The position numbers were made by a program, and so were the translations under genes. Below are positions 1-8,651 of a stretch of DNA of 64,000 nt, piece by piece. This DNA is from an uncultured Roseicyclus sp. (GTDB lineage Bacteria; Pseudomonadota; Alphaproteobacteria; Rhodobacterales; Rhodobacteraceae): assembly GCA_947494975.1 (NCBI GenBank), contig CANLXA010000003.1, forward strand, positions 62,001 through 126,000. The letters run 5' to 3'. Numbering within the stretch: the stretch's first letter is position 1; each line of letters opens with the position of its first letter. Below the pieces are notes generated by a model, which searched no databases, was not told the origin of the DNA, and saw nothing but the letters and a program-made list of their open reading frames with translations.

Positions 1-1607
1 ATGGCCGCCGGCAGGGCGAAGCCGATGGAGCCGAGATAGCCCGACATCATCACGTGCTGGCCCTTGGTCTCGAAATACCGCCCGAAGGAATAGGTGTTGT
101 TGCCGACATCCACCGCGATAAGCGCATCGGCGGGGGCCACGCGCGAAAGCGCCTCGAAGATCGCGGCGGAATGCACGCCGTTTGCGGCCTCCTCCGAAAG
201 GCGGGCGGTTTTCTCGGCCCGCCACATCTCCCACCGATCTGCCAGCTCCGCCATCTGGTCCGGCGCGTCCGGATTGCGCGTCAGGTGGCGTTCAATGGCC
301 GAACAGAAGGCCCCGATCTCACCCCAGACCGGCAGGGTGACGGGGTGGAACTTGCCAAGCTGCATCCGCTCGAAATCCACCTGGATCGTGGGTTTGCCGG
401 AATTGATGCCGGTGTGGTTGGAGAACGAGGCGCCAAGCACGATCTGCAGGTCACATTCATTCATGAACCAGCTGGCAATCGGTGTGCCGGAACGGCCCAG
501 AACCCCGCCCGCATTGGGGTGGCTGTCGGCAATCAGGCCCTTGCCCTTGAAGGTCGTCACCACCGGCGCGCCCATGGTTTCGGCCAGCGCGGCGATCTGT
601 TCGCGCGCCTCCCACGCGCCGTGGCCGATAATGATGATCGGGCGCTTGGCGTCATTGATCATGCGGATCGCCTGATCCACGTCGATATCGGCGGGTTTCA
701 CGACCGGGCCGGACATGCGGCCTTCGGGCTTGCCTGCGGGCGCGTCGCTCGGCTGCGTCTGCATGTCGTCGGGGAAGATCAGGTGAGAGACGTCCCGCTC
801 GATCAGCGCGGTCTTACACGCCAGCGAGGCAAGCTCGGTGTGGTTCGACGTCGACAGGACCGGTTGCGAGAACCGGCTCACGGCCTGGAACGCGGAGAGC
901 AGATCGATATCCTGAAACGCGCCGGGGCCCATCACTTGCGTCTGGACCTGCCCGGTCAGCGCCAGAACCGGCGCGCGGTCGACTTTTGCATCCCACATGC
1001 CGGTCAGCAGATTGGTGGCGCCGGGCCCCGCGATGGTCAGGCAAGCGGCCGGTTTGCCGGTCACTTTGCCATAGGCCGATGCGGCGAAGGCGGCGGCACC
1101 CTCGTGGCGGATACCCACATAGCTCATCGCGCCGGTGAGCGTCTGGCGGCGGATCGCGTCGGCGAGGCCCAGATTGGAATGGCCGACCATCCCGAACACC
1201 CGTTTGACGCCCCAGTTCACCAGCGTTTCCGCCATCGCATCGGTGACGGTGCGGGTGTGCTCGGGCTCCGGCTCCAGCCCCACATAAACGCCGCCATCGC
1301 GCACCTCGACCGGGTAGGTTTTCTGCCCGGTATCCTCGTGCCCGCCCGGAGGCGCCCCGGTCAGCGGGTCGAAATCCCAGCCGTGCCAGGGGCAGCGGAT
1401 CCAGCATTTGTCATCGACGCCACGCTCGATCGTGCCTTCACCAAGCGGCCCGCCCTGATGCGGGCAATGGTTGTCCATCGCCGCCCAGTGGCCATCGAAA
1501 TGGGACAGGCAGATGAAGGTCGTGCGCGCGGTGACGGTCTTTACCCGGCCCTCGGGCACTTCGGCCACGTCAGCCACATGGATCCAGTCGAGGGTCTCGT
1601 CAGTCAT
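1..1607 (-). CDS. Rieske-fused TPP-dependent pyruvate-oxidase/acetolactate-synthase-like enzyme (partial)
   Basis: The frame is open to the left edge, so about 535 residues are visible and the C-terminal TPP-binding domain is mostly missing. Residues 1-110 form a Rieske [2Fe-2S] domain with ligands C48/H50 and C72/H75 (CPH and CPWH motifs). From about residue 118 a TPP-enzyme PYR domain begins: the catalytic glutamate is E169 in IRHEGAAAFA, followed by AGPGATN and a DAKVDRAPVLALTGQ stretch that resembles pyruvate oxidase (PoxB/POX) more than biosynthetic acetolactate synthase. A central domain and the start of the C-terminal domain follow. The substrate is unknown; a 2-oxo acid is expected from the family. 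The start ATG at 1607 overlaps the stop of the upstream gene; ATG codons at 1610 and 1613 are in-frame alternatives. It is the last visible gene of the leftward Rieske operon. The fusion is the odd point: the Rieske domain could carry electrons away from a flavin on the TPP enzyme (inference). Confidence 0.85.
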   Translation of the reverse strand, partial: MTDETLDWIHVADVAEVPEGRVKTVTARTTFICLSHFDGHWAAMDNHCPHQGGPLGEGTIERGVDDKCWIRCPWHGWDFDPLTGAPPGGHEDTGQKTYPVEVRDGGVYVGLEPEPEHTRTVTDAMAETLVNWGVKRVFGMVGHSNLGLADAIRRQTLTGAMSYVGIRHEGAAAFAASAYGKVTGKPAACLTIAGPGATNLLTGMWDAKVDRAPVLALTGQVQTQVMGPGAFQDIDLLSAFQAVSRFSQPVLSTSNHTELASLACKTALIERDVSHLIFPDDMQTQPSDAPAGKPEGRMSGPVVKPADIDVDQAIRMINDAKRPIIIIGHGAWEAREQIAALAETMGAPVVTTFKGKGLIADSHPNAGGVLGRSGTPIASWFMNECDLQIVLGASFSNHTGINSGKPTIQVDFERMQLGKFHPVTLPVWGEIGAFCSAIERHLTRNPDAPDQMAELADRWEMWRAEKTARLSEEAANGVHSAAIFEALSRVAPADALIAVDVGNNTYSFGRYFETKGQHVMMSGYLGSIGFALPAA

Positions 1608-1899
1608 CATCATTGTCCTTGCTTGCCGGGTCAGCGGGCGGGGCGGGGGTGAAAAAGTCGAAGAGCTTCTGCAGCCAGGTGAGGATCAGGAAGATCGCGA
1701 CGACCCAGATCAGCAATTCGAAGGGTGCGAAATCGGTGCCGCGCAGCCAGCGGGCCAAAAGCCCGCCCTGGGGCCGCAACTCCATTACGCCGAACAGGCC
1801 GTCGCGGCCCCACAGGCGGAAATCCCAGAAGCGCGACAGATAGTAGAAGACCGCCGTGATCAGGGCGACGATGGACAGAAAAACGACGCGGCGGATCAT
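1600..1899 (-). CDS. small two-helix membrane protein, unknown
   Basis: A 99-residue protein with an N-terminal hydrophobic segment (about residues 4-22), a short loop rich in R and G, a second hydrophobic segment (about residues 60-80) and an acidic tail ending KDNDDD. I recognise no family. It overlaps the upstream gene by four bases (ATGA) and its own stop overlaps the start region of the Rieske-TPP gene, so translation is coupled in a leftward operon. Its position between a single-pass secreted-domain protein and the TPP enzyme suggests a membrane-anchoring or assembly role in the same complex, but this is only inference from order. Confidence 0.75.
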   Translation of the reverse strand: MIRRVVFLSIVALITAVFYYLSRFWDFRLWGRDGLFGVMELRPQGGLLARWLRGTDFAPFELLIWVVAIFLILTWLQKLFDFFTPAPPADPASKDNDDD

Positions 1900-2657
1900 C
1901 GGGCGAGCTCCACGGTCTCGGTATCCACGGTCAGCACCAGCATGTCGCCATGGCGCGCGACATCGCCTTCCAGCGTCACATAAAGACCCACGTAATCGAT
2001 GAGGGCCGGGGGCAGCACCTCGTCGCCTTCGCCGGTGATAAGCAGGAACGCCTCGCCCTCAATCGGTTGGGTTGTCACGAAGACCGGGGGGATGCCGCCC
2101 AGAATGCAAAGGTTGGCACAGGCGCGGTGGCCGATGCCGCGCCCGGGGCGCATCGCACCGGCTTCACATTTGCCATCGCAAATCTCGCCGGTGATCTCCC
2201 AACGGCCCAGGGGCTCGGGTTCGGGGATGTCGGGGATCGCGGATTGATCCTCGGCGGCGCGAAACGCGTTGCCGCCGTTGAGCTGCAGCATGCCGAGATC
2301 GCCACGGTCAAACAGCACGCCGGTGGCCTGCACCAGCTGCCCCTCCAGCTCCATGGCGCGTTCTACGGCCCCATTCTTGCCCTGACCGGCCAGCATCAAC
2401 GTCTGGCCCTCCGGGATCGTGTCGTTGCCTTGGGTGACATGCAGGATCGGGCTGGGGGTCAATTCCAGAACGCCCAACACCGTCTGCGGGCCGAAATCGA
2501 AGCGCGGGCGCGACTGGCCGGGATCGTCCTGCGTGAGCGACAGGGCATAGGCGAGGCCCGCGGCCCCCACCAGAAGCAGCAGGCAGGTGGCGGTCAGGAA
2601 CAGGCGCAGGCCCGGCGGGACGCGCAGGTAGCCTACGAAGAACGGATCATCTTTCAT
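1896..2657 (-). CDS. single-pass membrane protein with exported C-terminal domain, unknown
   Basis: The protein has 253 residues. One transmembrane segment lies at about residues 17-40 (LFLTATCLLLLVGAAGLAYAL), and the rest (about 210 residues) is soluble and probably periplasmic. It holds four cysteines in two close pairs (CDGKC and, 20 residues on, CANLC), which could form disulfides or bind metal. No catalytic motif is recognised. It overlaps both neighbours by four bases, placing it firmly within the Rieske operon directly after the ferric-reductase-like Rieske protein. A role as the periplasmic partner of the redox complex is possible but unproven. Confidence 0.8.
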   Translation of the reverse strand: MKDDPFFVGYLRVPPGLRLFLTATCLLLLVGAAGLAYALSLTQDDPGQSRPRFDFGPQTVLGVLELTPSPILHVTQGNDTIPEGQTLMLAGQGKNGAVERAMELEGQLVQATGVLFDRGDLGMLQLNGGNAFRAAEDQSAIPDIPEPEPLGRWEITGEICDGKCEAGAMRPGRGIGHRACANLCILGGIPPVFVTTQPIEGEAFLLITGEGDEVLPPALIDYVGLYVTLEGDVARHGDMLVLTVDTETVELAR

Positions 2658-3718
2658 GCCGGTGCCTCCTGCGCTGGGGTGCCTGCGGGAGCGGGAACGG
2701 GATCGACGGGCGTGCCGGGCGGGTTCGGCTCCGGGTCCACAAACACCGCATCACCTTCCAGCTTCAGGCGATAGGTCGGCACCTTTTCGGTGAACGGAGC
2801 GGGGGATTGGCCGCTGCGCACATCGTATTGGAAGCCGTGCCAGGGGCAGGTGACGAGGCAATCGAGGATGCGCCCCTCACCCAGGGGGCCGTTTTGATGG
2901 GCGCAGGCGTTGGAAATGGCGCTGAACTGGCCTTCATGGCGGAAGACGGCGACGCGGTCGCCGGAGGGCAACAGCGCGATCCTGGCGCGGCCTTCGGGGA
3001 TGTCGCTCGCCGGTCCCACGGGTACCCAATCGGTGGCAGGCGTGGCGCGTGTCCGCTCCCGCAGGGCGGCCCAGATATGCAGGGCCACGACCAGTAGCGC
3101 GCCGACGGTGAAGATCACCGCCAGCGTCTCGTTCCCGCGCGCCTGAAACGCCCCAAGCGCCACGTGGCCCACCAGCGCCGCATAGGCCGGGTAGATCAGG
3201 AAATGCACCGCCTTCCAGACCGGCGGCGTGAGGAATTTGAGCCAGAAATCATGGCTCGTCGCCGCCAGTATCAGCAGGCAGATGAGCGCGAATATTCCAA
3301 GGCTTTCAAAGGGAAAGCCCAGGGGCTGCCCGTAGCTGGTATTGGCGAAGAGGACCGTTTCCCACTGCGTCGCGCCTTGATAGGCCGAGAAATACCAGCC
3401 AAGCACGAAATAGGCATGGCTGAGAGCCACGGCAGCCGTCATCACCCCGAAATGGCGCCGATTGTAGAGCAGCGGCAGGAACCGCCGGTCGAGGCGCGCC
3501 AGCGGGCCGATGCACAGGATGATGGTCAGCATCACAAACGCGCAGGCGCCATAGGCGCGGGCATTGCGGATCGGCGGGTTGATCGGGCGTTCGTGGTTCA
3601 GAAGGCCGGGCGCGATATGGATGAAGATCCACAAGAACAGGCCGACGCCCAGAAGCAGGACGGCATCATAACCCCATTTAGAGCGGTTCCACTGCACCGG
3701 GATATACTTGACGCTCAT
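2654..3718 (-). CDS. ferric-reductase-like transmembrane protein with C-terminal Rieske domain
   Basis: This 354-residue protein has two parts. Residues 15-220 contain about six membrane segments of the ferric-reductase/MsrQ (YedZ) superfamily, with histidines suited to heme b binding (H101 in SHAYF, H156, H172 in VHFLIYP, H185 in GHVALG). Residues 230-320 form a Rieske domain with ligands C272/H274 and C291/H294. The tail is rich in proline and alanine. A heme-bearing membrane core joined to a cytoplasmic 2Fe-2S domain suggests electron exchange between the quinone pool or periplasm and cytoplasmic partners. It is coupled by four-base overlaps to the genes on both sides. Calling it a ferric reductase would go beyond the evidence, since there is no flavin or NAD domain. 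Confidence 0.85.
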   Translation of the reverse strand: MSVKYIPVQWNRSKWGYDAVLLLGVGLFLWIFIHIAPGLLNHERPINPPIRNARAYGACAFVMLTIILCIGPLARLDRRFLPLLYNRRHFGVMTAAVALSHAYFVLGWYFSAYQGATQWETVLFANTSYGQPLGFPFESLGIFALICLLILAATSHDFWLKFLTPPVWKAVHFLIYPAYAALVGHVALGAFQARGNETLAVIFTVGALLVVALHIWAALRERTRATPATDWVPVGPASDIPEGRARIALLPSGDRVAVFRHEGQFSAISNACAHQNGPLGEGRILDCLVTCPWHGFQYDVRSGQSPAPFTEKVPTYRLKLEGDAVFVDPEPNPPGTPVDPVPAPAGTPAQEAPA

Positions 3719-4098
3719 TGCGACGCCTCCGATCCGCCATCGGGTGCAACAAGGAGATGAGGCGCGCGGTCAGCTGGCCATGTCTGGCGAATGGTGAAGC
3801 CGGTGGCGAGCGTGATCACCACGATCACCCCCATCAGGGCCGCGGCCACGCCATGGGCGGCACGCGGCGGGCTGTGGCGGCCCTGCCAGCTTGCGGCGCC
3901 GGTTTCCTCGCGCAGCCAACGCCACAGGACGAGCGGCCAGATCAGCAGGATCGCGGGGATCAGGAGCGGGCGGAACGCATAGGCCCCGCGCGCATCCTCA
4001 TCGATCCGATCCATCCCGACGGTCAGGAAGATCAGGGCCACGACCGCGCCGATCACGCAATAGCCCTGCGCCAGCGCGATGATCGCCGTCGCCGTCAT
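3715..4098 (-). CDS. small multi-pass membrane protein, unknown
   Basis: A 127-residue protein with three hydrophobic stretches (about residues 5-26, 40-60 and 82-102). The conserved-looking stretch GMDRIDEDARGAYAFRPLL followed by WPLVLWRW separates the first and second helices. The start is chosen at 4098 because this ATG overlaps the stop of the upstream glutamate-synthase-like gene as ATGA; a longer frame begins at 4152 inside that gene and is unlikely. It sits between two Rieske-domain proteins in the same coupled operon and may be a membrane subunit of the redox complex (inference). Confidence 0.8.
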   Translation of the reverse strand: MTATAIIALAQGYCVIGAVVALIFLTVGMDRIDEDARGAYAFRPLLIPAILLIWPLVLWRWLREETGAASWQGRHSPPRAAHGVAAALMGVIVVITLATGFTIRQTWPADRAPHLLVAPDGGSEASQ

Positions 4099-5708
4099 CC
4101 CGCAACGCCCCCATAGGCCACACCTGACAGATCCGCCATGTCGCGTTTCCACGTGGTCAGGTCACTCTGGTTGAAGCCCGACAGGTGCGAATGCCCGCAG
4201 GCGCGTGCCATCACCTGCATCAGCTCCACGCTGGCATCGAAGAAGTTCGCCAGCCTGCGGGCCGATTTCTCAATGACAAGACGGCTGACAAGCTCGGGCT
4301 TCTGGGTGGCAATGCCGACGGGACAATTGTTCGTATGGCAGGCCCGCATCGCGATGCAGCCGATGGCCTGCATGGCCGAGTTGGAGACCGCGATCGCATC
4401 GGCTCCCATCGCCATCGCCTTGATGAAATCGGCCGGTTTGCGCAGGCCGCCGGTGATCACCAGCGACACGTCCTTGCGCCCCAGCACATCAAGATGCCGC
4501 CGGGCGCGGGCCAGGGCCGGGATCGTGGGGACCGAGATGTTATCCCGGAAGATGATCGGGGCCGCACCGGTGCCGCCGCCGCGCCCGTCGAGGATGATGT
4601 AGTCCACACCTACCTCAAGGGCGGCATCGATATCCTTCTCCACATGCTGCGCACTGAGCTTGTAGCCGATGGGAATGCCGCCCGTGCGGTCGCGCACCTC
4701 GTCGGCGAATTCCCTGATCTGCGACGGCTCCGTCCAATCGGGGAAGCGCGGGGGTGAGATCGCGTCGGTACCCTCTTCGATCCCGCGCACTTCGGCGATC
4801 TTTCCCTTGTTCTTGGCTCCGGGGAGGTGGCCGCCGGTGCCGGTCTTGGCCCCTTGGCCACCCTTGAAGTGAAACGCCTGAACCTTGGAGAGCTTCTCCC
4901 AGTCGAACCCGAACCGGGCCGAGGCAAGCTCATAGAAGTACCGACTGTTGGCTTCCTGCTCCTCCGGCAACATGCCACCTTCGCCGGAACAGATGCCGGT
5001 GCCGGACAGCTCGGCGCCGCGCGCCAGCGCGATCTTGGCGGGTTCGGACAAGGCACCGAACGACATGTCGGAAACGAAGAGCGGGATTTTCAGGCGTAGC
5101 GGCTTCTGCGCATTGGGCCCGATCACCACATCGGTGCCGACAGGATCGTCATCCAGAAGCGGCGGCGTCTGCAACTGCGCGGTGAGGATCTGGATATCGT
5201 CCCACGATGGCAGCTCATCGCGTGGGACGCCCATGGAATCCACCACACCGTGATGGCCGGTCTTGGAGAGGCCGTCGCGGGCATATTGCTGGATCAGGCC
5301 ATTATGGGGCTCTTCCGCCGTGCCGTGGGAGGTGTCGGCATAAAGCCCCAGATAGGCGTCGCGGTTGAAGGGCTGGGGATTGTCCTCGGCCCAGGCGGCG
5401 ATTTCATCGGCATCCACGAGGATGTCGTCACCCTCCACCCACGCCTTGAATTTTGGCAGCTTTTCCTCGTTGGCATAGGCCGACACGCCGGTATCCAGGC
5501 GATAATCCCAATTGTGCAACCCGCAAATCAGGTCCTTGCCGCGCACGTAACCATCCGACATCAGAGCACCGCGATGCAGGCAGCGCCCGTAGAACACCGA
5601 CACCTCGTCATCGAAGCGCACAACGACAAGATCGACGTCCGCCACCAGGGCGTATTCCGGCGTTCGGTCTGGAAGTTCGCTGACGCGTGCAACGGATGTT
5701 TTGTTCAT
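4095..5708 (-). CDS. Rieske-fused FMN-binding glutamate-synthase-like protein
   Basis: This 537-residue protein begins with a Rieske domain (residues 1-105; ligands C43/H45 and C62/H65). The rest is the FMN-binding central barrel of glutamate synthase (GltB). The barrel's iron-sulfur cysteines are intact: C451, C457 and C462 in the C-x5-C-x4-C pattern around CHTNNCPVG, expected to hold a [3Fe-4S] cluster. The glutaminase domain and the NADPH-binding small subunit are absent. It could therefore be an FMN oxidoreductase wired through two cluster types, with the Rieske domain replacing the usual electron donor. The true substrate is unknown and glutamate synthesis should not be assumed. The gene starts three bases after the antiporter stop and overlaps the next gene by four bases. 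Confidence 0.9.
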   Translation of the reverse strand: MNKTSVARVSELPDRTPEYALVADVDLVVVRFDDEVSVFYGRCLHRGALMSDGYVRGKDLICGLHNWDYRLDTGVSAYANEEKLPKFKAWVEGDDILVDADEIAAWAEDNPQPFNRDAYLGLYADTSHGTAEEPHNGLIQQYARDGLSKTGHHGVVDSMGVPRDELPSWDDIQILTAQLQTPPLLDDDPVGTDVVIGPNAQKPLRLKIPLFVSDMSFGALSEPAKIALARGAELSGTGICSGEGGMLPEEQEANSRYFYELASARFGFDWEKLSKVQAFHFKGGQGAKTGTGGHLPGAKNKGKIAEVRGIEEGTDAISPPRFPDWTEPSQIREFADEVRDRTGGIPIGYKLSAQHVEKDIDAALEVGVDYIILDGRGGGTGAAPIIFRDNISVPTIPALARARRHLDVLGRKDVSLVITGGLRKPADFIKAMAMGADAIAVSNSAMQAIGCIAMRACHTNNCPVGIATQKPELVSRLVIEKSARRLANFFDASVELMQVMARACGHSHLSGFNQSDLTTWKRDMADLSGVAYGGVAG

Positions 5709-5711
5709 GTC

Positions 5712-6980
5712 TCAAGTCCCTGTCGGTTCAGTCTGTTTTGTTTTCAAGGCGGTGGTGGAGGGCTCTTCTGGCCGCATCTCACCATCAATCTCGCTCATCT
5801 GCGCAAGCCGACGCGCGTAAAGAGTGGCACCCGGTGCGGCGCTGATCCCGTGCAGGACGGCGCTGATCCAGACGGCGTTTACTGCAAGGTATATCACGTC
5901 TTCGGCCACCCCGTGGTCAAGCTGTTCGGCCACCAACAGGGCAAAGAGCGCGGTCGCGAGGCCGCGTGGACCGAACCAACCGAAAAAGATCCGCGAGGTG
6001 GGGGAGGCGTCGGTGCCCAGAAGCGAGAGCCAGATTGCCAGCGGGCGGACGACGACGAGACTCCCGAGGATCAGGAGGAAGGTATTGAGCGTCAGGTGGG
6101 CCACGGCCTGCGGCACGAGGACCGCGCCCAGAAGGAAGAAGGCGGCCCAGGACAGCAACTGCCCTTCGCTTTCGGTGAATTCATAGACAAAGGCGCATTG
6201 GCCGCGCACGACGGCGCCAAAGCCGAGACCGGCGGCGAAGGCCGCGATGAAGCCGTTGCCACCAATTTGGGTAGCGGCGAGGTAGCTCATGCCCGCCAGC
6301 GCCAGCGCGCCGATCCCCTCGTAGACATCCGAGGTGGAATGCGTGCGTTTGGCCCAAAGCAGGACATAGCCCGCAACAAGCCCGAGACCGATACCCACCA
6401 GCGGGCCAAGCACCACCTGCTTTAGCGTGAACAGAAGCCAGCCGCCATCGGGGGCCATCGCCTCAGGCGCGGCAAGGGCCGCCATCATCAGGACAAGCGG
6501 CAGGGCGAGCCCGTCATTGAGGCCGCTCTCGACGGTAAGGGCCCGACGGGGGCGTTCGGGGATATCCGTGTTTGTCACAACGGCCTGCCCAAGGGCGGCA
6601 TCGGTGGGCACCAGAATAGCCGCGATCAGGGCCACCACCGCGAACGGCCAGCCGGGCAGCAGGACCCACCCGAGTGCCACACCGAACAGAAACCCCAGGG
6701 GCAAGCCGATGGCGAGCATCCGAAACGGCCAGACCCGGCGACGCAGAAGCGCGCGTTGATCGATCTGGGCGGCATCCAGAAACAGCAGCACGATCAGCGC
6801 GACCTCCGCCACCACGTGCAAAGCGGCCTCGGAGCTTTGTTCAGGCACCATGCCGAACTGGGCCAGCAATGCCCCGAAGCCCAGGAAGACCATCGGAGCA
6901 GTCAAGATGGTGCCGGACAGGCGGTTCGCGACCATGCAGAACGCGGACAGGAACATGGCAATGGTCAGATAGCCCATCAT
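5712..6980 (-). CDS. CPA1-type Na+/H+ (cation/proton) antiporter
   Basis: A hydrophobic protein of 422 residues with about 12 membrane segments, of the NhaP/CPA1 monovalent cation:proton antiporter family. Family features include VPTDAALG in the middle helix (position of the transport aspartate), VESGLNDGLALPLV a little further on, and FFGWFGPRGLATALFALL near the C-terminus. The start is taken at ATG 6980 (a second ATG follows at once at 6977); a GTG at 7010 is possible but lacks a ribosome-binding site. It is the first gene of the tight leftward operon leading into the Rieske proteins, with only three bases before the next start. That placement suggests ion or pH balance linked to the redox system (inference). 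Confidence 0.88.
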   Translation of the reverse strand: MMGYLTIAMFLSAFCMVANRLSGTILTAPMVFLGFGALLAQFGMVPEQSSEAALHVVAEVALIVLLFLDAAQIDQRALLRRRVWPFRMLAIGLPLGFLFGVALGWVLLPGWPFAVVALIAAILVPTDAALGQAVVTNTDIPERPRRALTVESGLNDGLALPLVLMMAALAAPEAMAPDGGWLLFTLKQVVLGPLVGIGLGLVAGYVLLWAKRTHSTSDVYEGIGALALAGMSYLAATQIGGNGFIAAFAAGLGFGAVVRGQCAFVYEFTESEGQLLSWAAFFLLGAVLVPQAVAHLTLNTFLLILGSLVVVRPLAIWLSLLGTDASPTSRIFFGWFGPRGLATALFALLVAEQLDHGVAEDVIYLAVNAVWISAVLHGISAAPGATLYARRLAQMSEIDGEMRPEEPSTTALKTKQTEPTGT

Positions 6981-7129
6981 GCCTGCTGTCGCCCCTTCGT
7001 CCGTTCGCACGTCTCGCCGGGATGTTAGGGCGTATGAGGATGAAATAGCTATAGAATTGGTGATGTCGGGCGATCACGTTTTTCCTCGGCGGCGTGAACG
7101 CGTGGCCCCGGATCGCTGCGGCGACCGGC

Positions 7130-8638
7130 TCAAACCCCGCCGTCACGCTTGCGCGTCCAGCGGTGCAGCCAGACCGGGCTGAGAGGCGCGCCCGCCTCAT
7201 CGCGCAGGATCAGGCGCAGCTCCAGCGCGTCGGCCGCTTCCGGGGTCAGAAGGAAGGTCACGCGCGTGCCGCGCCCCTCGGGCAGGGCAAAGAGGCTAAG
7301 GCCGGTCAACAGGTCCTGCGATGGGCCGGACACCGACAGATCGGGCACGCGCCCGTCAGCCGGGCCCTCGAAATCCACCACGAACCGGCGGGTGGCTGGG
7401 AATTCATGCTCCCGCCCGCTGCGCGATTGCACGATGGCGGCGGGATGGGCCTGATCCGGGGGCGACTTGGTCCAGACGAGCTGATAATCGAAGCGATGTT
7501 CTGAGCCCGCCTCTAACGGCGCGGCGGGGCGCCAGAAGGCCACGATATTGTCGAGGAACTCGGTGCCCGTCGGGATTTCCACCAGCATCACCGCGCCGTC
7601 ACCCCAATCCCCCACGGGCCGCACAGAGGCCGAGGGGCGGTTCTGATACTGCGCCTCGGTATCCTCAAAATCCTCGTAATCCCGCGCGGTCTGGTAGAGG
7701 CCAAAGGCGGCGGGTGCGGTATCGGCGAAGGCAGAGGTCTCGATCCGCGTCGGGTTCGCGATGGGCCGCCAGAGCCGCTCCCCCGCGCCGTTTTCGATGA
7801 AGAGCACGTCACTGTCATGGACGCGCGGCCGGAAGTCATCGGATGCCGCGCCATGCATCGGCCCCTTGAGATACATCGAGGTGAGTGGTGCGATCCCGAT
7901 GGTCGTCAGCTCCGTGCGGGGCAGGAGGGTGACGGAGATCTCCATCACCGTATCCGCGCCGGGGATCAGCGTAAGGTCGACATATCCGGCAAGCGACGGG
8001 CTGTCGATCAGGCCCTCGATCCGGATGCGGCCATTCACGCCGTCATGGAGGCGCAGATGGGTGAAGCGCGGGAATTCCTCGGGCTCCGCGCCGCCCGTGC
8101 CAAGCGCGACCGTGCGCGCCGACAGCCCGTACACCATCGCCTGCCCGATGGCGCGGAAGTAGCTGGCGCCCTGAAAGACCGCGACCTCGTCCATCACTTT
8201 CGAATTGTTGAGAGGATGGCGTAGGCGCAGGCCGGAAAATCCAGCTCCCGGAGCAGTTTGCGGGATGTCGTTAAAGTAGCGTGGTTCGAAATCGAAGAGA
8301 TCCGGGGTCAGCGGCAGATCGCGCCATTCGCCGTCAACAAGGCGGTCGACCTGAACCGGATCGGGGAAGTAAAGGCCCGGCGGCAGGAGGTCGACCGCGA
8401 AGCCTTCCCCCTGGGGCAACATCGCGGCCCGTCCGGCAATCGGTCGGATGCCCCGATAGGCGTTGTAGTCCAGATCGGCAAAGGGCGCGGGCAGGGTGCC
8501 AGACGGTGGCACATATGGCACGCCCGCGAGGCGACGCGCGTCGTCAAGCAAAGAGCGGCCCTGCTGCGCCCAAACGCCGATAGGCGAGGTGGACAGGCCA
8601 CCGGCCATCAGGGCCAAAAGGGTACGGCGGTCAATCAT
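7130..8638 (-). CDS. opgG: periplasmic glucan biosynthesis protein OpgG/MdoG
   Basis: This 502-residue protein belongs to the MdoG/OpgG family, which acts in the periplasm in making or shaping osmoregulated periplasmic glucans. The N-terminus DRRTLLALMAGG with a following AQ cleavage site is a twin-arginine (Tat) type signal. Family segments are clear: the N-terminal Y.P......L.YD.YRGIR-like stretch, ISVTLLPRTEL, MYLKGPMH, HDSDVLFI, and EFLDNIVAFWRP. Start ATG 8638 is chosen because it places the signal at the N-terminus and follows the cytochrome b561 stop by 13 bases. The glucosyltransferase opgH, which usually adjoins opgG, is not in the window. Confidence 0.93.
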   Translation of the reverse strand: MIDRRTLLALMAGGLSTSPIGVWAQQGRSLLDDARRLAGVPYVPPSGTLPAPFADLDYNAYRGIRPIAGRAAMLPQGEGFAVDLLPPGLYFPDPVQVDRLVDGEWRDLPLTPDLFDFEPRYFNDIPQTAPGAGFSGLRLRHPLNNSKVMDEVAVFQGASYFRAIGQAMVYGLSARTVALGTGGAEPEEFPRFTHLRLHDGVNGRIRIEGLIDSPSLAGYVDLTLIPGADTVMEISVTLLPRTELTTIGIAPLTSMYLKGPMHGAASDDFRPRVHDSDVLFIENGAGERLWRPIANPTRIETSAFADTAPAAFGLYQTARDYEDFEDTEAQYQNRPSASVRPVGDWGDGAVMLVEIPTGTEFLDNIVAFWRPAAPLEAGSEHRFDYQLVWTKSPPDQAHPAAIVQSRSGREHEFPATRRFVVDFEGPADGRVPDLSVSGPSQDLLTGLSLFALPEGRGTRVTFLLTPEAADALELRLILRDEAGAPLSPVWLHRWTRKRDGGV

Positions 8639-8651
8639 CTGGAGCGGCGGC

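Noticed and set aside
54-1652. Long plus-strand open frame of 532 codons
   Set aside because: It is antisense to the Rieske-TPP gene, whose translation has clear catalytic and cluster motifs; the plus frame has no recognisable domains and arises from high GC.
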